From: Pseudomonadota bacterium
GTDB lineage: Bacteria > Desulfobacterota > Desulfobacteria > Desulfobacterales > Desulfobacteraceae
Direction of reading: 5' to 3'
DNA length: 34,524 nt
Assembly (NCBI GenBank): GCA_018821535.1
Contig: JAHJLV010000032.1
Span: 1 to 34,524 of the forward strand
The position numbers and the translations under genes are program-made. A model generated the notes under the pieces. It searched no databases. It was not told where the DNA came from and worked only from the letters and a program-made list of their open reading frames with translations. Positions 1 through 8,892 of this stretch are shown here, one piece after another. Positions within the stretch are counted from its first letter, which is position 1. Each line of letters begins with the position of its first letter.

Positions 1-2128
1 GATGAGCAGTATTTAATCTCAGGGATGCAAAGGTGTCCCCTTGTAAGTCAATTTTCAGCTCAGGGCCATTCGAAAATATAAAATTACCTTTAAATACTGA
101 AGGCCTGGACATTGTTTTCAAGCTGGCGTTGTTCAGTTCAATCGGAGTTTGGATACTGTCAAGATATTTTTGGGGAAGATAAGGTGTCAAGGGATCAAGG
201 GAATAGATTTTCGCCTTGATGTTTTCAAGGTCAGCTCTTTTATTCAATACTGTATAATTGCAGGACAGATGCTGGATCTGTTTTTGATTTTTTACTGTGC
301 TGAGATTGATGCTGTCCATGTTGCCGGAAATATTATATTTCCAGCTTTTTATTTTTTTTGCAGGACCTGAAAGTGAAATTGAGGATAAAAAGATCTTTCC
401 TGTACCCTCTTTGACAGGGGCAATGATCTTTTGTGTTTCCGGATAAGACATCAGCCAGGGGATGGCTGATTCAAGGTTAATGATACCCGAACCTTTATGA
501 ATATTCACATATGGGATTTGACCAAGTCCTATGGTGGCATAAAGATTGGTGAACACGGTATTGTTGATTGTTCCCGACGCATTGTTCAACGTTATCTGGT
601 CTGGTTTATAGTCGACACTGATATTGTTGAGAACAATATTTCCCGGTATTCGCTCGTATTGACCGGATACAGGGAAATTCTTTGTGCGGACCCGGACAAG
701 CACATCTTCATATCCATCTTTAAATTCAAGATTTAAAACGGATTTGCACCGGCCTTTCACCTGATGAACTTTTAAAAGCTCTTTTGCAATACGGGTGCCG
801 GGTAAAATCGATACCAAGGTCCGGGGAAGGGTGGAAAGGTCAACATCCAGATTGAATTCTCCGTTAAAAGGCACCTGTTCATAGTTCAATAAATCTACCA
901 TGAGTGACCCTGTTTCGATTCTGGAACCATTTATGACTCCCCGGGTTGTATTGATATTTAAAACCCCGTCCTTAACGGTTGCTGTACCATCAATATCTGA
1001 TGCGATTAAAGGGGTGTGCGGGATATGCACCCTGCCGTTCTGGATAATGCCGGAGAGTTCAAGATTGTTTCCATTTAGCAGCGTATCAATGGATTTACTT
1101 TTAAAGGATACCTCAACCTGGGGAACCTGTCCGTCTAAAAGTATATCAAAAAGAGTCCGGGCAACATAGATGTCCTTAAACATGAGGGATGACATTTCTT
1201 TTGCCTGGTTTACCGGAATTGCTTTGCCGGAAAAAACCAGACTGGATTTTTTTTGATCCACATGATTCGAAAAATCAATACCAAGAAGACCGTCCGGATA
1301 CATCATATCCATTTGTTCCAGTTTGATCTGCTGAGATTTTTCAGACAGGAAAAATGACAGATTCATCCTGTCGGTGACAAACAGTTTTTTTTTGTTTTCT
1401 GCGCTTACTGCAGGTTCAATAATCTGGCAGCTGCCTTGAATGGATTGAGCATTGTCCATCTGCGCCTGTAACTGAATTTGACCTATAGTAACGGTATCTA
1501 TATTGAAATGTTTTTTGAATTCAGGGTGTGATAACCATGCCTGTGGGAACAGAATGTTTTTTATGGTGGCGGTGATGCGGATATCTTTTTGGTTTTTATT
1601 CAGTGTAACAGATGCCTCCAGATCTTCAAAATATTCACTGGTGGCATTTTTAACGACAATGTCCAGATCAGATTGATTTTCAGGAAGAAGATCAAAGCCT
1701 GCGTTTATTTTTTTTGCATACTGTGAAATGGAAAACGGGATCACTGAATCAGCAGAACTGTCTTTAAACAAAGGTATAGCAAACTTGGGATGATCAATGA
1801 TAATTTCGCCCAGGTTGAGTTTGCCTTGCATCAATGTGAACAAATCAAGATTAAGGTGGATGGCGTTTATTTTGATTCTGGTCTCAGGATCAGGCTGAAT
1901 ATCAATAGAATTTAATTTGATTCCGGGTTTGGGAAAAAGTGTTAATGAAAATTCTGAAGAATGAATCCGGATATTTGTCTGTTTGTAAAGATGATCTGAA
2001 ATTTTATTTTTAACATAGGTGGAATTTCCAGTCCATGTTAAGACAAAAGGAAGCAGGGCAATACCCAATATGATACAGACACTGGCAAAGATAACAAAAT
2101 ATTTTATTTTTGTTTTAAACAGGGTCAT
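1..2128 (-). CDS. AsmA-like / DUF748-type outer-membrane biogenesis protein, 3'-truncated by window edge
   Basis: An uninterrupted minus-strand frame of about 709 codons starts at the ATG at 2128 (MTLFKTKIKYFVIFASVC) and runs off the left edge, so the C-terminus is not seen. Residues about 9-32 form one membrane anchor, followed by a long periplasmic region rich in short beta-strand segments (for example SGIIQNGRVHIPHTPLIASD and DGTATVKDGVLNIN), the repetitive pattern of AsmA/YhdP/DUF748 proteins. Known family role: beta-groove proteins at the envelope implicated in lipid transport and outer-membrane homeostasis. It lies 13 bp downstream of the Prc stop, so it is the last visible gene of the impA-like/rbgA/prc operon. 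Family assignment rests on fold-like pattern rather than on a catalytic motif; the exact subfamily is uncertain. Confidence 0.8.
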   Translation of the reverse strand, partial: MTLFKTKIKYFVIFASVCIILGIALLPFVLTWTGNSTYVKNKISDHLYKQTNIRIHSSEFSLTLFPKPGIKLNSIDIQPDPETRIKINAIHLNLDLFTLMQGKLNLGEIIIDHPKFAIPLFKDSSADSVIPFSISQYAKKINAGFDLLPENQSDLDIVVKNATSEYFEDLEASVTLNKNQKDIRITATIKNILFPQAWLSHPEFKKHFNIDTVTIGQIQLQAQMDNAQSIQGSCQIIEPAVSAENKKKLFVTDRMNLSFFLSEKSQQIKLEQMDMMYPDGLLGIDFSNHVDQKKSSLVFSGKAIPVNQAKEMSSLMFKDIYVARTLFDILLDGQVPQVEVSFKSKSIDTLLNGNNLELSGIIQNGRVHIPHTPLIASDIDGTATVKDGVLNINTTRGVINGSRIETGSLMVDLLNYEQVPFNGEFNLDVDLSTLPRTLVSILPGTRIAKELLKVHQVKGRCKSVLNLEFKDGYEDVLVRVRTKNFPVSGQYERIPGNIVLNNISVDYKPDQITLNNASGTINNTVFTNLYATIGLGQIPYVNIHKGSGIINLESAIPWLMSYPETQKIIAPVKEGTGKIFLSSISLSGPAKKIKSWKYNISGNMDSINLSTVKNQKQIQHLSCNYTVLNKRADLENIKAKIYSLDPLTPYLPQKYLDSIQTPIELNNASLKTMSRPSVFKGNFIFSNGPELKIDLQGDTFASLRLNTAH

Positions 2129-2141
2129 CTGATTTGATCGT

Positions 2142-4211
2142 TTACCACTTGTAGTCCAGATTATCGGAAACACTTATAAAATCGATCATGACAAGATGGG
2201 TCTGATCCATTAATATTTTTTTGTAGTCAATGGGCTCTCTATCTTCCTGATCAATTTTTTCAACGGGTTTTTCTCCAATGGCTTTCAAATAGCGATTTTC
2301 AATATCCAGTTCCTGCTTTTCATGCAGCTCTTTATCTGATTTTCGGGTTTTCAGGTCTAAAGAAAGTATTTTTTCTGAATTTATTCGGGCGGTCAGCTGA
2401 AGCTTGTCTTGAATATAAGTGAATCCCGGATCCATCACCACCCTTTGCTGGCAGGCTTCATCCACTTGTTTTCGAATGGTGTTCAAAGATCTGTATTTTC
2501 TATAATAGGTTCTGTTTATCGTATCCCGGGGCAATGCACCGTCAAGTGCGCTTTCTCCAAGATCTTCGCTTTTATAAAGTTCTGGATATTTTACATCCGG
2601 TATGATTCCGATCCTCTGGGTGCTTTCCCCGGATACCCGATAGAATTTGGCATTGGTCAGTTTCAGTTTTCCCTGGGAAAGAAACCGTAATTCCTGGACC
2701 GTGGCTTTCCCAAAACTTTTAGAACCCACGACCAGCCCTCTGTTATAGTCTTTTATTGCTGCGGCAAAAATTTCTGAAGCTGAAGCACTCATGCGGTTGA
2801 TCAGTACAATGAGTGGTCCTGTATATTCAATGCTTTTGTCATAATCATAATATTCTTTAATTCCGTCTTTCTGTCTGACCTGTACGGTGGGGCCGTACTC
2901 AAGAAACAGGCCGGTAAGGGAATTGGCTTCATCCAGAGAGCCACCGCCATTATTTCTTAAATCAATGATCAGTCCATCAATATTCTCATTTTTCAGCTCA
3001 TCCAAAAGTTTTCTGACATCCCGTGTTGTGCTTTTATACTCGGGATCTCCTTTACGGGCTGCTGCAAAATCAATGTAGAAATTCGGAATTTCAATGATTC
3101 CGATTTTATAGGTTTTTGAGCCCTGGTTCAGGGTGGTGACTGTTTTTTTTGCAGACTGTTCTTCCAGTTTTACCCGATCTCTTTTGATCTGGACAGTGCG
3201 GGTGGAATTGTTTTTTTTCGCTGGAATGATTTTCAGTCTGACATAGGAATTTTTAGGCCCCCGGATGAGTTTTACAACATGGTCAAGCCGCTGGCCAATG
3301 ATATCTTTGATTTCTCCTTTTTCACCCTGGCCCACACCGATGATTTTATCTCCGGGCATCAATAAATTGGATTTTTCTGCAGGGCCTTTGGGAATAAGAC
3401 GAACCACCTTGGTATATTCATATTCACTTTGAAGTTCAGCACCGATGCCCTCCAGTGATAAGCTCATGCGGATATCAAAATCCTGGGATGCTCTGGGTGC
3501 ATAGAATTGCGTATGCGGGTCAAAACTTGCAGTAACGCTGTTCATAAAAATTTCAAAAACATCATCAGTATTGTTTTGCAGCAGGCGTTTATGGCGGCTG
3601 GAATAAATCTTTTCCAGACGGTCGGTAATATCTGCAGGTGTCTGGCCTTCCAGCAGCATTGAAAGAATATTGTTTTTAAGCTCTTTTTTCCAGACCGGAT
3701 AAAGGGACTTTATATCAGGTTTATACAGTTGGGATTCATAGTCGATATCCAGGGTTTCATTTTTTGTAAAATCAAAATTTTTTTCCCAGACTTTGATTAA
3801 TGAGGAAATGTATTCCAGTCGTTCTATGGATCGGTCCATATACAGGTTAAATATCATAAAAGCCGTGTCTAGCTTGCCTTGTTTTACTTCATTGTCCAGC
3901 CTGAATTTATATTTTGTGAACTGATGAATATCCTGGACGGTAAATAATTGTTTTCCGGGGTCCAGGGTTTTGAGATAGCGGTCAAAGATAACAGCAGACA
4001 GTTGATCATCCACATTTTTTTCCAGATAATGATATCGTTCCAGTGTTTTTATGATTTCCACACACTGGTAGGTCTGACCCGGCTCCGGCAGCAGTTGGGA
4101 TGCGGTTTTTGCCCATAGGGGAAGGGTGTATGAGAAAAGAATAAAAAGAATTAACACAATTTTAGGGCACATCACCCCTGTGACTTGACCGGTTGTTTTT
4201 TTAGCTGTCAT
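2142..4211 (-). CDS. prc: Tail-specific (C-terminal processing) protease Prc, S41 family
   Basis: Periplasmic Ser-Lys protease that degrades or trims proteins from the C-terminus. The 689-aa length fits the long Prc class (E. coli about 680 aa). A hydrophobic signal segment (KIVLILFILFSYTLPLWA) lies near the N-terminus, then an N-terminal helical domain, a PDZ domain around residues 240-330 (LEGIGAELQ, PGDKIIGVGQG) and the S41 core (LIIDLRNNGGGSL, NRMSASASEIF, GSKSFGKATVQE). By comparison with E. coli Prc the catalytic dyad is Ser477 (middle serine of SASAS) and Lys502 (FGKAT), 25 residues apart as expected. I chose the ATG at 4211 because AAAGGA sits 8 nt upstream; an in-frame ATG at 4235 would add 8 residues. 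The start overlaps the 3' end of rbgA by 11 nt, which suggests translational coupling. Confidence 0.95.
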   Translation of the reverse strand: MTAKKTTGQVTGVMCPKIVLILFILFSYTLPLWAKTASQLLPEPGQTYQCVEIIKTLERYHYLEKNVDDQLSAVIFDRYLKTLDPGKQLFTVQDIHQFTKYKFRLDNEVKQGKLDTAFMIFNLYMDRSIERLEYISSLIKVWEKNFDFTKNETLDIDYESQLYKPDIKSLYPVWKKELKNNILSMLLEGQTPADITDRLEKIYSSRHKRLLQNNTDDVFEIFMNSVTASFDPHTQFYAPRASQDFDIRMSLSLEGIGAELQSEYEYTKVVRLIPKGPAEKSNLLMPGDKIIGVGQGEKGEIKDIIGQRLDHVVKLIRGPKNSYVRLKIIPAKKNNSTRTVQIKRDRVKLEEQSAKKTVTTLNQGSKTYKIGIIEIPNFYIDFAAARKGDPEYKSTTRDVRKLLDELKNENIDGLIIDLRNNGGGSLDEANSLTGLFLEYGPTVQVRQKDGIKEYYDYDKSIEYTGPLIVLINRMSASASEIFAAAIKDYNRGLVVGSKSFGKATVQELRFLSQGKLKLTNAKFYRVSGESTQRIGIIPDVKYPELYKSEDLGESALDGALPRDTINRTYYRKYRSLNTIRKQVDEACQQRVVMDPGFTYIQDKLQLTARINSEKILSLDLKTRKSDKELHEKQELDIENRYLKAIGEKPVEKIDQEDREPIDYKKILMDQTHLVMIDFISVSDNLDYKW

Positions 4212-5040
4212 GTTCAATATCCTTTGGTGTTTCAAAACTTATTCTTCCGATTTTACCAGTTCGAAGCTCTCTTATCAATGCTTCAGATGCTTTTTGGTAA
4301 TCAACCATACCGCCTTTTTTAAGGCAGCCCCGCGCAGCACCGATTTTTTCAATCAGGTTGAGCGGGTCATCGGGAATGTCGTCCAGGAATGGATACCGTT
4401 GAATTAAAAGATCCGGGTATCTGTGAATGAGAAGATCTGCCGCAAAAAATGCAATTTCCGTGTAATCGATGGCCGTGTCCGATATCGCTCCGCTGGCAGC
4501 CAGGATAAAGGCTTTTCTTTCAGGCTCGATGATCGGCCATAAAATGCCTGGGGTATCATAGATATCAATATTGTTTTCAAGGCTGGTTCGCTGCTGGTGG
4601 CGGGTCACAGCAGGGACATTTCCGGTTTTTGCAATTTTTTTTCCAGCCAGTGTATTCAAAAGAGTGGATTTGCCGGTGTTGGGTATGCCGATGACCATGA
4701 TTTTAATTTTTCTGGCCCGGTTCCGGGTAATTTTTTCTGTACAGTAATTTAATACAGCCTCTACCTGGTCTTTGTGTGAACCGCAGATGGAAACAGCAGG
4801 AATACTTCTATTTTCAAAATATTCAAGCCATTGCTGCGTATGCTCAGGGTCTGCCAGATCCATCTTATTGAGTATTTTTAATCTGAATCTGTCTTTGCAG
4901 ATATTATCCACCAGCGGATTTGCACTGGTATCCGGAAGACGGGCATCCAGAACCTCAAAAACAATATCCACCTTTGATATTGCTTTTTTAAGCAGGTTTT
5001 TTGTTTCAAGCATATGGCCGGGGAACCATTGAATCGTCAT
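4201..5040 (-). CDS. rbgA: Ribosome biogenesis GTPase RbgA/YlqF
   Basis: 279-aa circularly permuted GTPase: the G4 motif NKMD (residues 58-61) precedes the P-loop GIPNTGKS (118-125) and the G3 motif DTPG (162-165). This order defines the YlqF/YawG family. In Bacillus, RbgA acts in late assembly of the 50S subunit. The N-terminus (MTIQWFPGHMLETKN) is the standard WFPGHM opening of the family. Its ATG overlaps the stop of the upstream phosphatase gene in an ATGA, and its own 3' end overlaps prc, so the three genes are surely one transcript. Nothing is missing or unusual in length. Confidence 0.95.
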   Translation of the reverse strand: MTIQWFPGHMLETKNLLKKAISKVDIVFEVLDARLPDTSANPLVDNICKDRFRLKILNKMDLADPEHTQQWLEYFENRSIPAVSICGSHKDQVEAVLNYCTEKITRNRARKIKIMVIGIPNTGKSTLLNTLAGKKIAKTGNVPAVTRHQQRTSLENNIDIYDTPGILWPIIEPERKAFILAASGAISDTAIDYTEIAFFAADLLIHRYPDLLIQRYPFLDDIPDDPLNLIEKIGAARGCLKKGGMVDYQKASEALIRELRTGKIGRISFETPKDIEHDS

Positions 5041-5813
5041 GGTGTTGTTTGTTCTCCCTCAAAATAGGCAAGCAAAAGTTTTTGAAGCTGAAAAGGGGCT
5101 GCAATGATACCCTGATCCGGAAAATGGGTCCCGCCGTTAAAATCACAGACTGATCCGCCGGCTTTTTCAACAATAAATGCGCCAGCTGCAATATCATAGG
5201 GATTCAGACTCATTTCCCAGAAACCATCTACTCTTGCGCAGGCAACATAGCATAAGTCAATGGCAGCAGATCCGTATCGGCGGATGTCTCTTAAGTCCGG
5301 GACAATCTTATTGAAATAGCGCAGATTATTGTCTGTTCGTCCATCTCTCAGGCAGGCGAACCCTGTGGCCATGACACTGTCCTCAAGACATCGGGTACTG
5401 GATACACGGATCGGCTTGTGGTTTAAAAATGCCCCTGTTTTGTCAGCATAAAACAGTTCATCCAGAGCAGGGGCGTAGACTGCTCCGCAGATGGTTTCCC
5501 CGTGGTGTTGGATGGCAATGCTGACAGAGTAAAACGGCTGCTGATGGAAAAAGGATGTGGTCCCGTCTATCGGGTCGATAATCCACAGATAATCAGAAGA
5601 ATTATGGGTTCTGCCGGTTTCTTCGCCAAAAATGTCGTGGCCCGGGTAGGTTTTTTGAATGGCATGGATAATAAAATCTTCAACCTGTTTGTCCGTGCGG
5701 GTCACCAGGTCTTTTTTGCCTTTAAAATCCACGTCACTGGATGTTAATAACGGCTGCTGCTCTCTGCAGATTTTTCCAGCAGACAGGATAAGTTCTTTTA
5801 AAAAGGTGATCAC
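5037..5813 (-). CDS. Inositol monophosphatase family protein (SuhB/IMPase-like)
   Basis: 258-aa Mg2+-dependent phosphatase. Metal ligands are visible: GEETGR (Glu64/Glu65), the signature IIDPIDGTTSF (Asp80, Asp83) and NPYDIAAGAFIVEKAGG (Asp207). The family hydrolyses inositol-1-phosphate or related sugar phosphates and nucleotides such as PAP; the sequence alone does not separate IMPase from CysQ or SuhB roles. It is the first gene of a four-gene minus-strand operon and overlaps rbgA by the ATGA arrangement. It is divergent from the lytic transglycosylase gene, with a 148-bp intergenic space in which I saw no clear promoter. Confidence 0.92.
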   Translation of the reverse strand: MITFLKELILSAGKICREQQPLLTSSDVDFKGKKDLVTRTDKQVEDFIIHAIQKTYPGHDIFGEETGRTHNSSDYLWIIDPIDGTTSFFHQQPFYSVSIAIQHHGETICGAVYAPALDELFYADKTGAFLNHKPIRVSSTRCLEDSVMATGFACLRDGRTDNNLRYFNKIVPDLRDIRRYGSAAIDLCYVACARVDGFWEMSLNPYDIAAGAFIVEKAGGSVCDFNGGTHFPDQGIIAAPFQLQKLLLAYFEGEQTTP

Positions 5814-5961
5814 TGTATTTCCCTGAAGGTTGTTTTTCCAAAAATATCCATAGAGTATGACATATCAGGGCGTTCTTTTCAAAGGAAAACACCTTTATTG
5901 ACTTTGATGTTGGATTTTGAGAAGATATTAAAATTAAAAATTCTATCATTCAGGTTAATTT

Positions 5962-7074
5962 ATGAAATCCGGGGTATGTTATAAACTGTGTATTGTCGTG
6001 ATGTTTTGGATTATTCTGAGTCCGTATGCCGGGTTCGCAGAACAGCAGCGCGTGGATGCAGCCGGAGAGCATCTCAAAATCCCGCCGTTGTTGGAAAGTA
6101 TCCGGTTTGATTCTGATATCCGGTTCTGTGGCATCAGAATTCCCGTAGAAGATCAGGATGTCAAAGAGCTTCTGGAAAAAGAGCTGCTCCTGGCGTTGTG
6201 GGACAGGCCCCAGGTGATTCTGTGGATGAAACGTTCAGCAAAGTATTTTCCGCATATTGAAACCATTATTCAGCAATATGGCCTTCCTGCGGACTTGAAA
6301 TATATTCCGTTGATTGAAAGTGGTCTGCGTCCCCATGTCAATTCGTCCAAAAATGCTGTTGGATACTGGCAGTTTTTAGAATCCACAGGCAAACGACACG
6401 GGTTGAGGATCGATCACATGGTGGATGAGCGGCGAAATATTTTTGATTCTACCCATGCAGCCTGCAAGTATCTGACACAATTAAATAAAAGGTTTGAATC
6501 CTATCTTCTGGCGTTGTGTGCCTATAATATGGGGCAATCTGCCCTGAGCAGGGAAATGAAAGCCCAGGATGCCAGTGATTTTTTTTCATTATATCTTCCC
6601 CAGCAAACCCAGCAGTATATTTTTAAGGCAATTGCAGTTAAAATGATTCTTGAGCATCCTCAGGATTACGGGTTTGATTTTGAACCTGAAGATTTCTATC
6701 CTGTCTTTTCCTTTGACAAGGTGAATTTAACATCTGATTTCCAACTGCCGATTACGCTTCTTGGCAAAGCTGCCGGTGTTCCTTTCAAAACGATTAAAGA
6801 ATATAATCCGCAGCTAAGAGGCTATTATACGGCTCAGGGCAATCTGAGTGTGTTTATTCCAAAAGGAACAGCCAGGGGGTTTAAAGAAAAATTTGCCGTG
6901 GAATACGAGAAATGGGTTAAAACAGATAGCAGGAGAATACATATTGTCAGACAAGGAGAGAGTCTGATAGGGATCTCAAAAATCTATCGCATGTCGCTTT
7001 CTTCTTTATTGGAATTGAATAAACTTTCGTCAAAGGGGATGATCCATCCCGGAGATAAGCTGTGGATAAAATAA
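5962..7074 (+). CDS. mltD: Membrane-bound/periplasmic lytic murein transglycosylase with LysM domain (MltD type)
   Basis: 370-aa exported peptidoglycan lyase. Residues 1-26 are a signal peptide (YKLCIVVMFWIILSPYAGFA). The SLT/GH23 domain spans about 95-230: YGLPADLKYIPLIESGLRP contains the catalytic glutamate (Glu119 in LIES), followed by AVGYWQFLESTGKRHGL and CAYNMGQSAL. A single LysM peptidoglycan-binding repeat ends the protein (IHIVRQGESLIGIS to GDKLWIK, about 325-370). It cleaves murein with formation of 1,6-anhydro-muramic acid. E. coli MltD has two LysM repeats, here only one is evident. It is transcribed alone and converges with the small four-cysteine gene, whose stop codon lies 2 bp beyond. 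Confidence 0.93.
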   Translation: MKSGVCYKLCIVVMFWIILSPYAGFAEQQRVDAAGEHLKIPPLLESIRFDSDIRFCGIRIPVEDQDVKELLEKELLLALWDRPQVILWMKRSAKYFPHIETIIQQYGLPADLKYIPLIESGLRPHVNSSKNAVGYWQFLESTGKRHGLRIDHMVDERRNIFDSTHAACKYLTQLNKRFESYLLALCAYNMGQSALSREMKAQDASDFFSLYLPQQTQQYIFKAIAVKMILEHPQDYGFDFEPEDFYPVFSFDKVNLTSDFQLPITLLGKAAGVPFKTIKEYNPQLRGYYTAQGNLSVFIPKGTARGFKEKFAVEYEKWVKTDSRRIHIVRQGESLIGISKIYRMSLSSLLELNKLSSKGMIHPGDKLWIK

Positions 7075-7076
7075 TT

Positions 7077-7244
7077 TCAGGAGGATGAGACAGTGTCGTT
7101 TGATTCTTCTTCTTCTTTTTTAGGTTTCTGTTGTTTTTTAAAACAGGCTTTGTCTTCTCGAATAATAGCGCAAAGTTTTGGATTATGAAGCTCTCTGCAG
7201 GTTGCGTGATTATAAAGCGGGCATTCCGGGTATTGCTTAGACAT
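7077..7244 (-). CDS. Small four-cysteine hypothetical protein (55 aa)
   Basis: A short frame reading MSKQYPECPLYNHATC at the N-terminus and ending in an acidic/serine tail (KKEEEESNDTVSSS). AAAAGGA precedes the ATG by 7 nt, a good ribosome binding site. Cysteines at residues 8, 16, 24 and 34 are spaced C-x7-C-x7-C-x9-C, with two histidines between, which could bind a metal such as zinc; this is inference. It lies 45 bp downstream of the 532-aa gene in the same direction, so it may be the last gene of the guaA operon. I do not recognise the family. The coding call rests on the RBS, cysteine pattern and snug fit between its neighbours. Confidence 0.65.
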   Translation of the reverse strand: MSKQYPECPLYNHATCRELHNPKLCAIIREDKACFKKQQKPKKEEEESNDTVSSS

Positions 7245-7289
7245 TTTAATTCCTTTTTAATTATATCCCAAAGAATTCCCTTTTATACC

Positions 7290-8888
7290 TCAATCTATAA
7301 AAGCTTTCAACCTATTTTCCATGATGTATCTGTCACAGATGCACAGAGAAGACAGGCAGAAGAGCAAATCAATCAGTTCAGGAACACTTATCGGCTGGCT
7401 GAATCCCCCCAGATGGGGACCGGTATTCAGTATAATATCTTTTTGTCCTTTGACCATTGTCTGGATTCTGTCCTTTGCCATTCCCCTGGCATTTAAAAAT
7501 GCATAAAAATCTGTATCACTCATGTTTATCTGATCCTGGGCACGCAGAATTTCTTCCATATGGTGGTCGACTCCCATTTTTTCGATCAGGTTATCCACAA
7601 GATCTGCCGTGATAAAACGATCGGGATTTTCAAGCGAAATTCCAGTAATGGCTTTATAATAGGTTTCAACAACATCCAGCAATATATTTGAAAATAAATT
7701 TCTGTCAAACAGATGGCGGGTGTCAACAGGATGTCCATTACTTTGGATACCGACATCCCGGGGGGATTTGTTTCTGAAAAAACTTCCCAGTACCAGAACG
7801 AAACTTAAGATATGTTCACCAATATAATGCCGCAGTTTTTTATTGGTTTCCATGGTGATGATGTGTTCAAAATCTCTTAACCCTGAGCGGGCAAAATTCG
7901 GATATTGTGCAGATTCCAGCCATTTGTCAAGTCTGCCGCCAAGTTCCCACTGATAGATTCCGCCATCCTGGCGCCGGGTCTGTTGCACCCGGTTATGAAA
8001 CAACGGAATCAGGGCAGTATGAATAATACCATTTGCAGCCATTTTGCCCAGCAGATGCGCATTGCGTTTGAAAACTTCCTGCACACGTATTTCTTCGTTA
8101 AAAAAATCAAGGTCATTGGGGTAATGGAAATACTGGGGATCAGCTAAAAAAGCAATGGCAATAAGTTCGGTGCTGATCTGTGTGTTGTGGGAGAGTGTGT
8201 CCGGAAGCGCCCAAAATTTGAAAATGGATTGGCCGTCTATTTTTACAGGTTCGGGAATATGAAAAATGGATTCAGGGCAGGGGGGATGCGTCTTTAAAAA
8301 ATTGAGCCAGTATATTTCCGTATTCAGGTTTTCAATATCCTGTTCTGATCGGGCAAATTTAATACATCCGATTTTCTGGTCGCAGGTCTGAATCCGAAGT
8401 GTTCTGCCGTGCCATTGCATGGATTTCGGATCGGATATATTCATACGCCCTAAAAAAGAATCAAAGGACAGGGAAAAACACGTTTGATTTTCACTGGATT
8501 GAATTTGAGGCCCCTTTATTTTCAAGGGTAATGACCCCAACGCTTCAGATACTGCCCGGTGTTTTCTGCCCCGGGTTTTTAACAACATATCCTTGAGTTT
8601 AAAAAGGGTCTGACCGGCAAAAGGGTGTGTGGCATCTTTTGACAGGTGTATCAGTGCGCAAGCTGCTTGTTGATACAGGAAAAAAGCCTGTTTTTTCTGG
8701 TCGAATTTTTCGGATTCCAGAAGCGTGAAAAATGAATCCACTGTCTGTTGAGTAATGGTTTCAGGCGCTTTTTCCAGATGGTGGTACAGGTATTGAACCG
8801 CAAGATAGGCCTGGGAAAAACCGATATTGAGTATTAACAGCTGGTGTTCTGTTTGAATCCGGCTGGTCGAAGAGCTTGATGGTGCCAA
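7290..8888 (-). CDS. Unrecognised 532-aa protein, possibly a kinase-fold (pseudokinase-like) protein
   Basis: A full-length open frame in the guaA operon, 4 bp after the stop of the coiled-coil protein. The N-terminal ~120 residues are helical with a serine-rich start (MAPSSSSTSR). The middle has a pattern reminiscent of a kinase N-lobe: a lysine in a strand (GCIKFARSE), a helix with an acidic residue (ENLNTEIYWLNFL), then ANGIIHTALIPLFHNR where a catalytic loop might lie. The phrase GGRLDKWLESAQYPNFARSG and the C-terminal helices are distinctive but I cannot tie them to a named family. I faintly connect the architecture with SidJ-related pseudokinases; treat this as a hypothesis. No signal peptide or membrane segment is visible, so it is probably cytoplasmic. 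Confidence 0.8.
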   Translation of the reverse strand: MAPSSSSTSRIQTEHQLLILNIGFSQAYLAVQYLYHHLEKAPETITQQTVDSFFTLLESEKFDQKKQAFFLYQQAACALIHLSKDATHPFAGQTLFKLKDMLLKTRGRKHRAVSEALGSLPLKIKGPQIQSSENQTCFSLSFDSFLGRMNISDPKSMQWHGRTLRIQTCDQKIGCIKFARSEQDIENLNTEIYWLNFLKTHPPCPESIFHIPEPVKIDGQSIFKFWALPDTLSHNTQISTELIAIAFLADPQYFHYPNDLDFFNEEIRVQEVFKRNAHLLGKMAANGIIHTALIPLFHNRVQQTRRQDGGIYQWELGGRLDKWLESAQYPNFARSGLRDFEHIITMETNKKLRHYIGEHILSFVLVLGSFFRNKSPRDVGIQSNGHPVDTRHLFDRNLFSNILLDVVETYYKAITGISLENPDRFITADLVDNLIEKMGVDHHMEEILRAQDQINMSDTDFYAFLNARGMAKDRIQTMVKGQKDIILNTGPHLGGFSQPISVPELIDLLFCLSSLCICDRYIMENRLKAFID

Positions 8889-8892
8889 TGGT

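Noticed and set aside
5814..5961. Promoter in the phosphatase/mltD divergent region
   Set aside because: AT-rich candidates exist but none has both boxes at good spacing.
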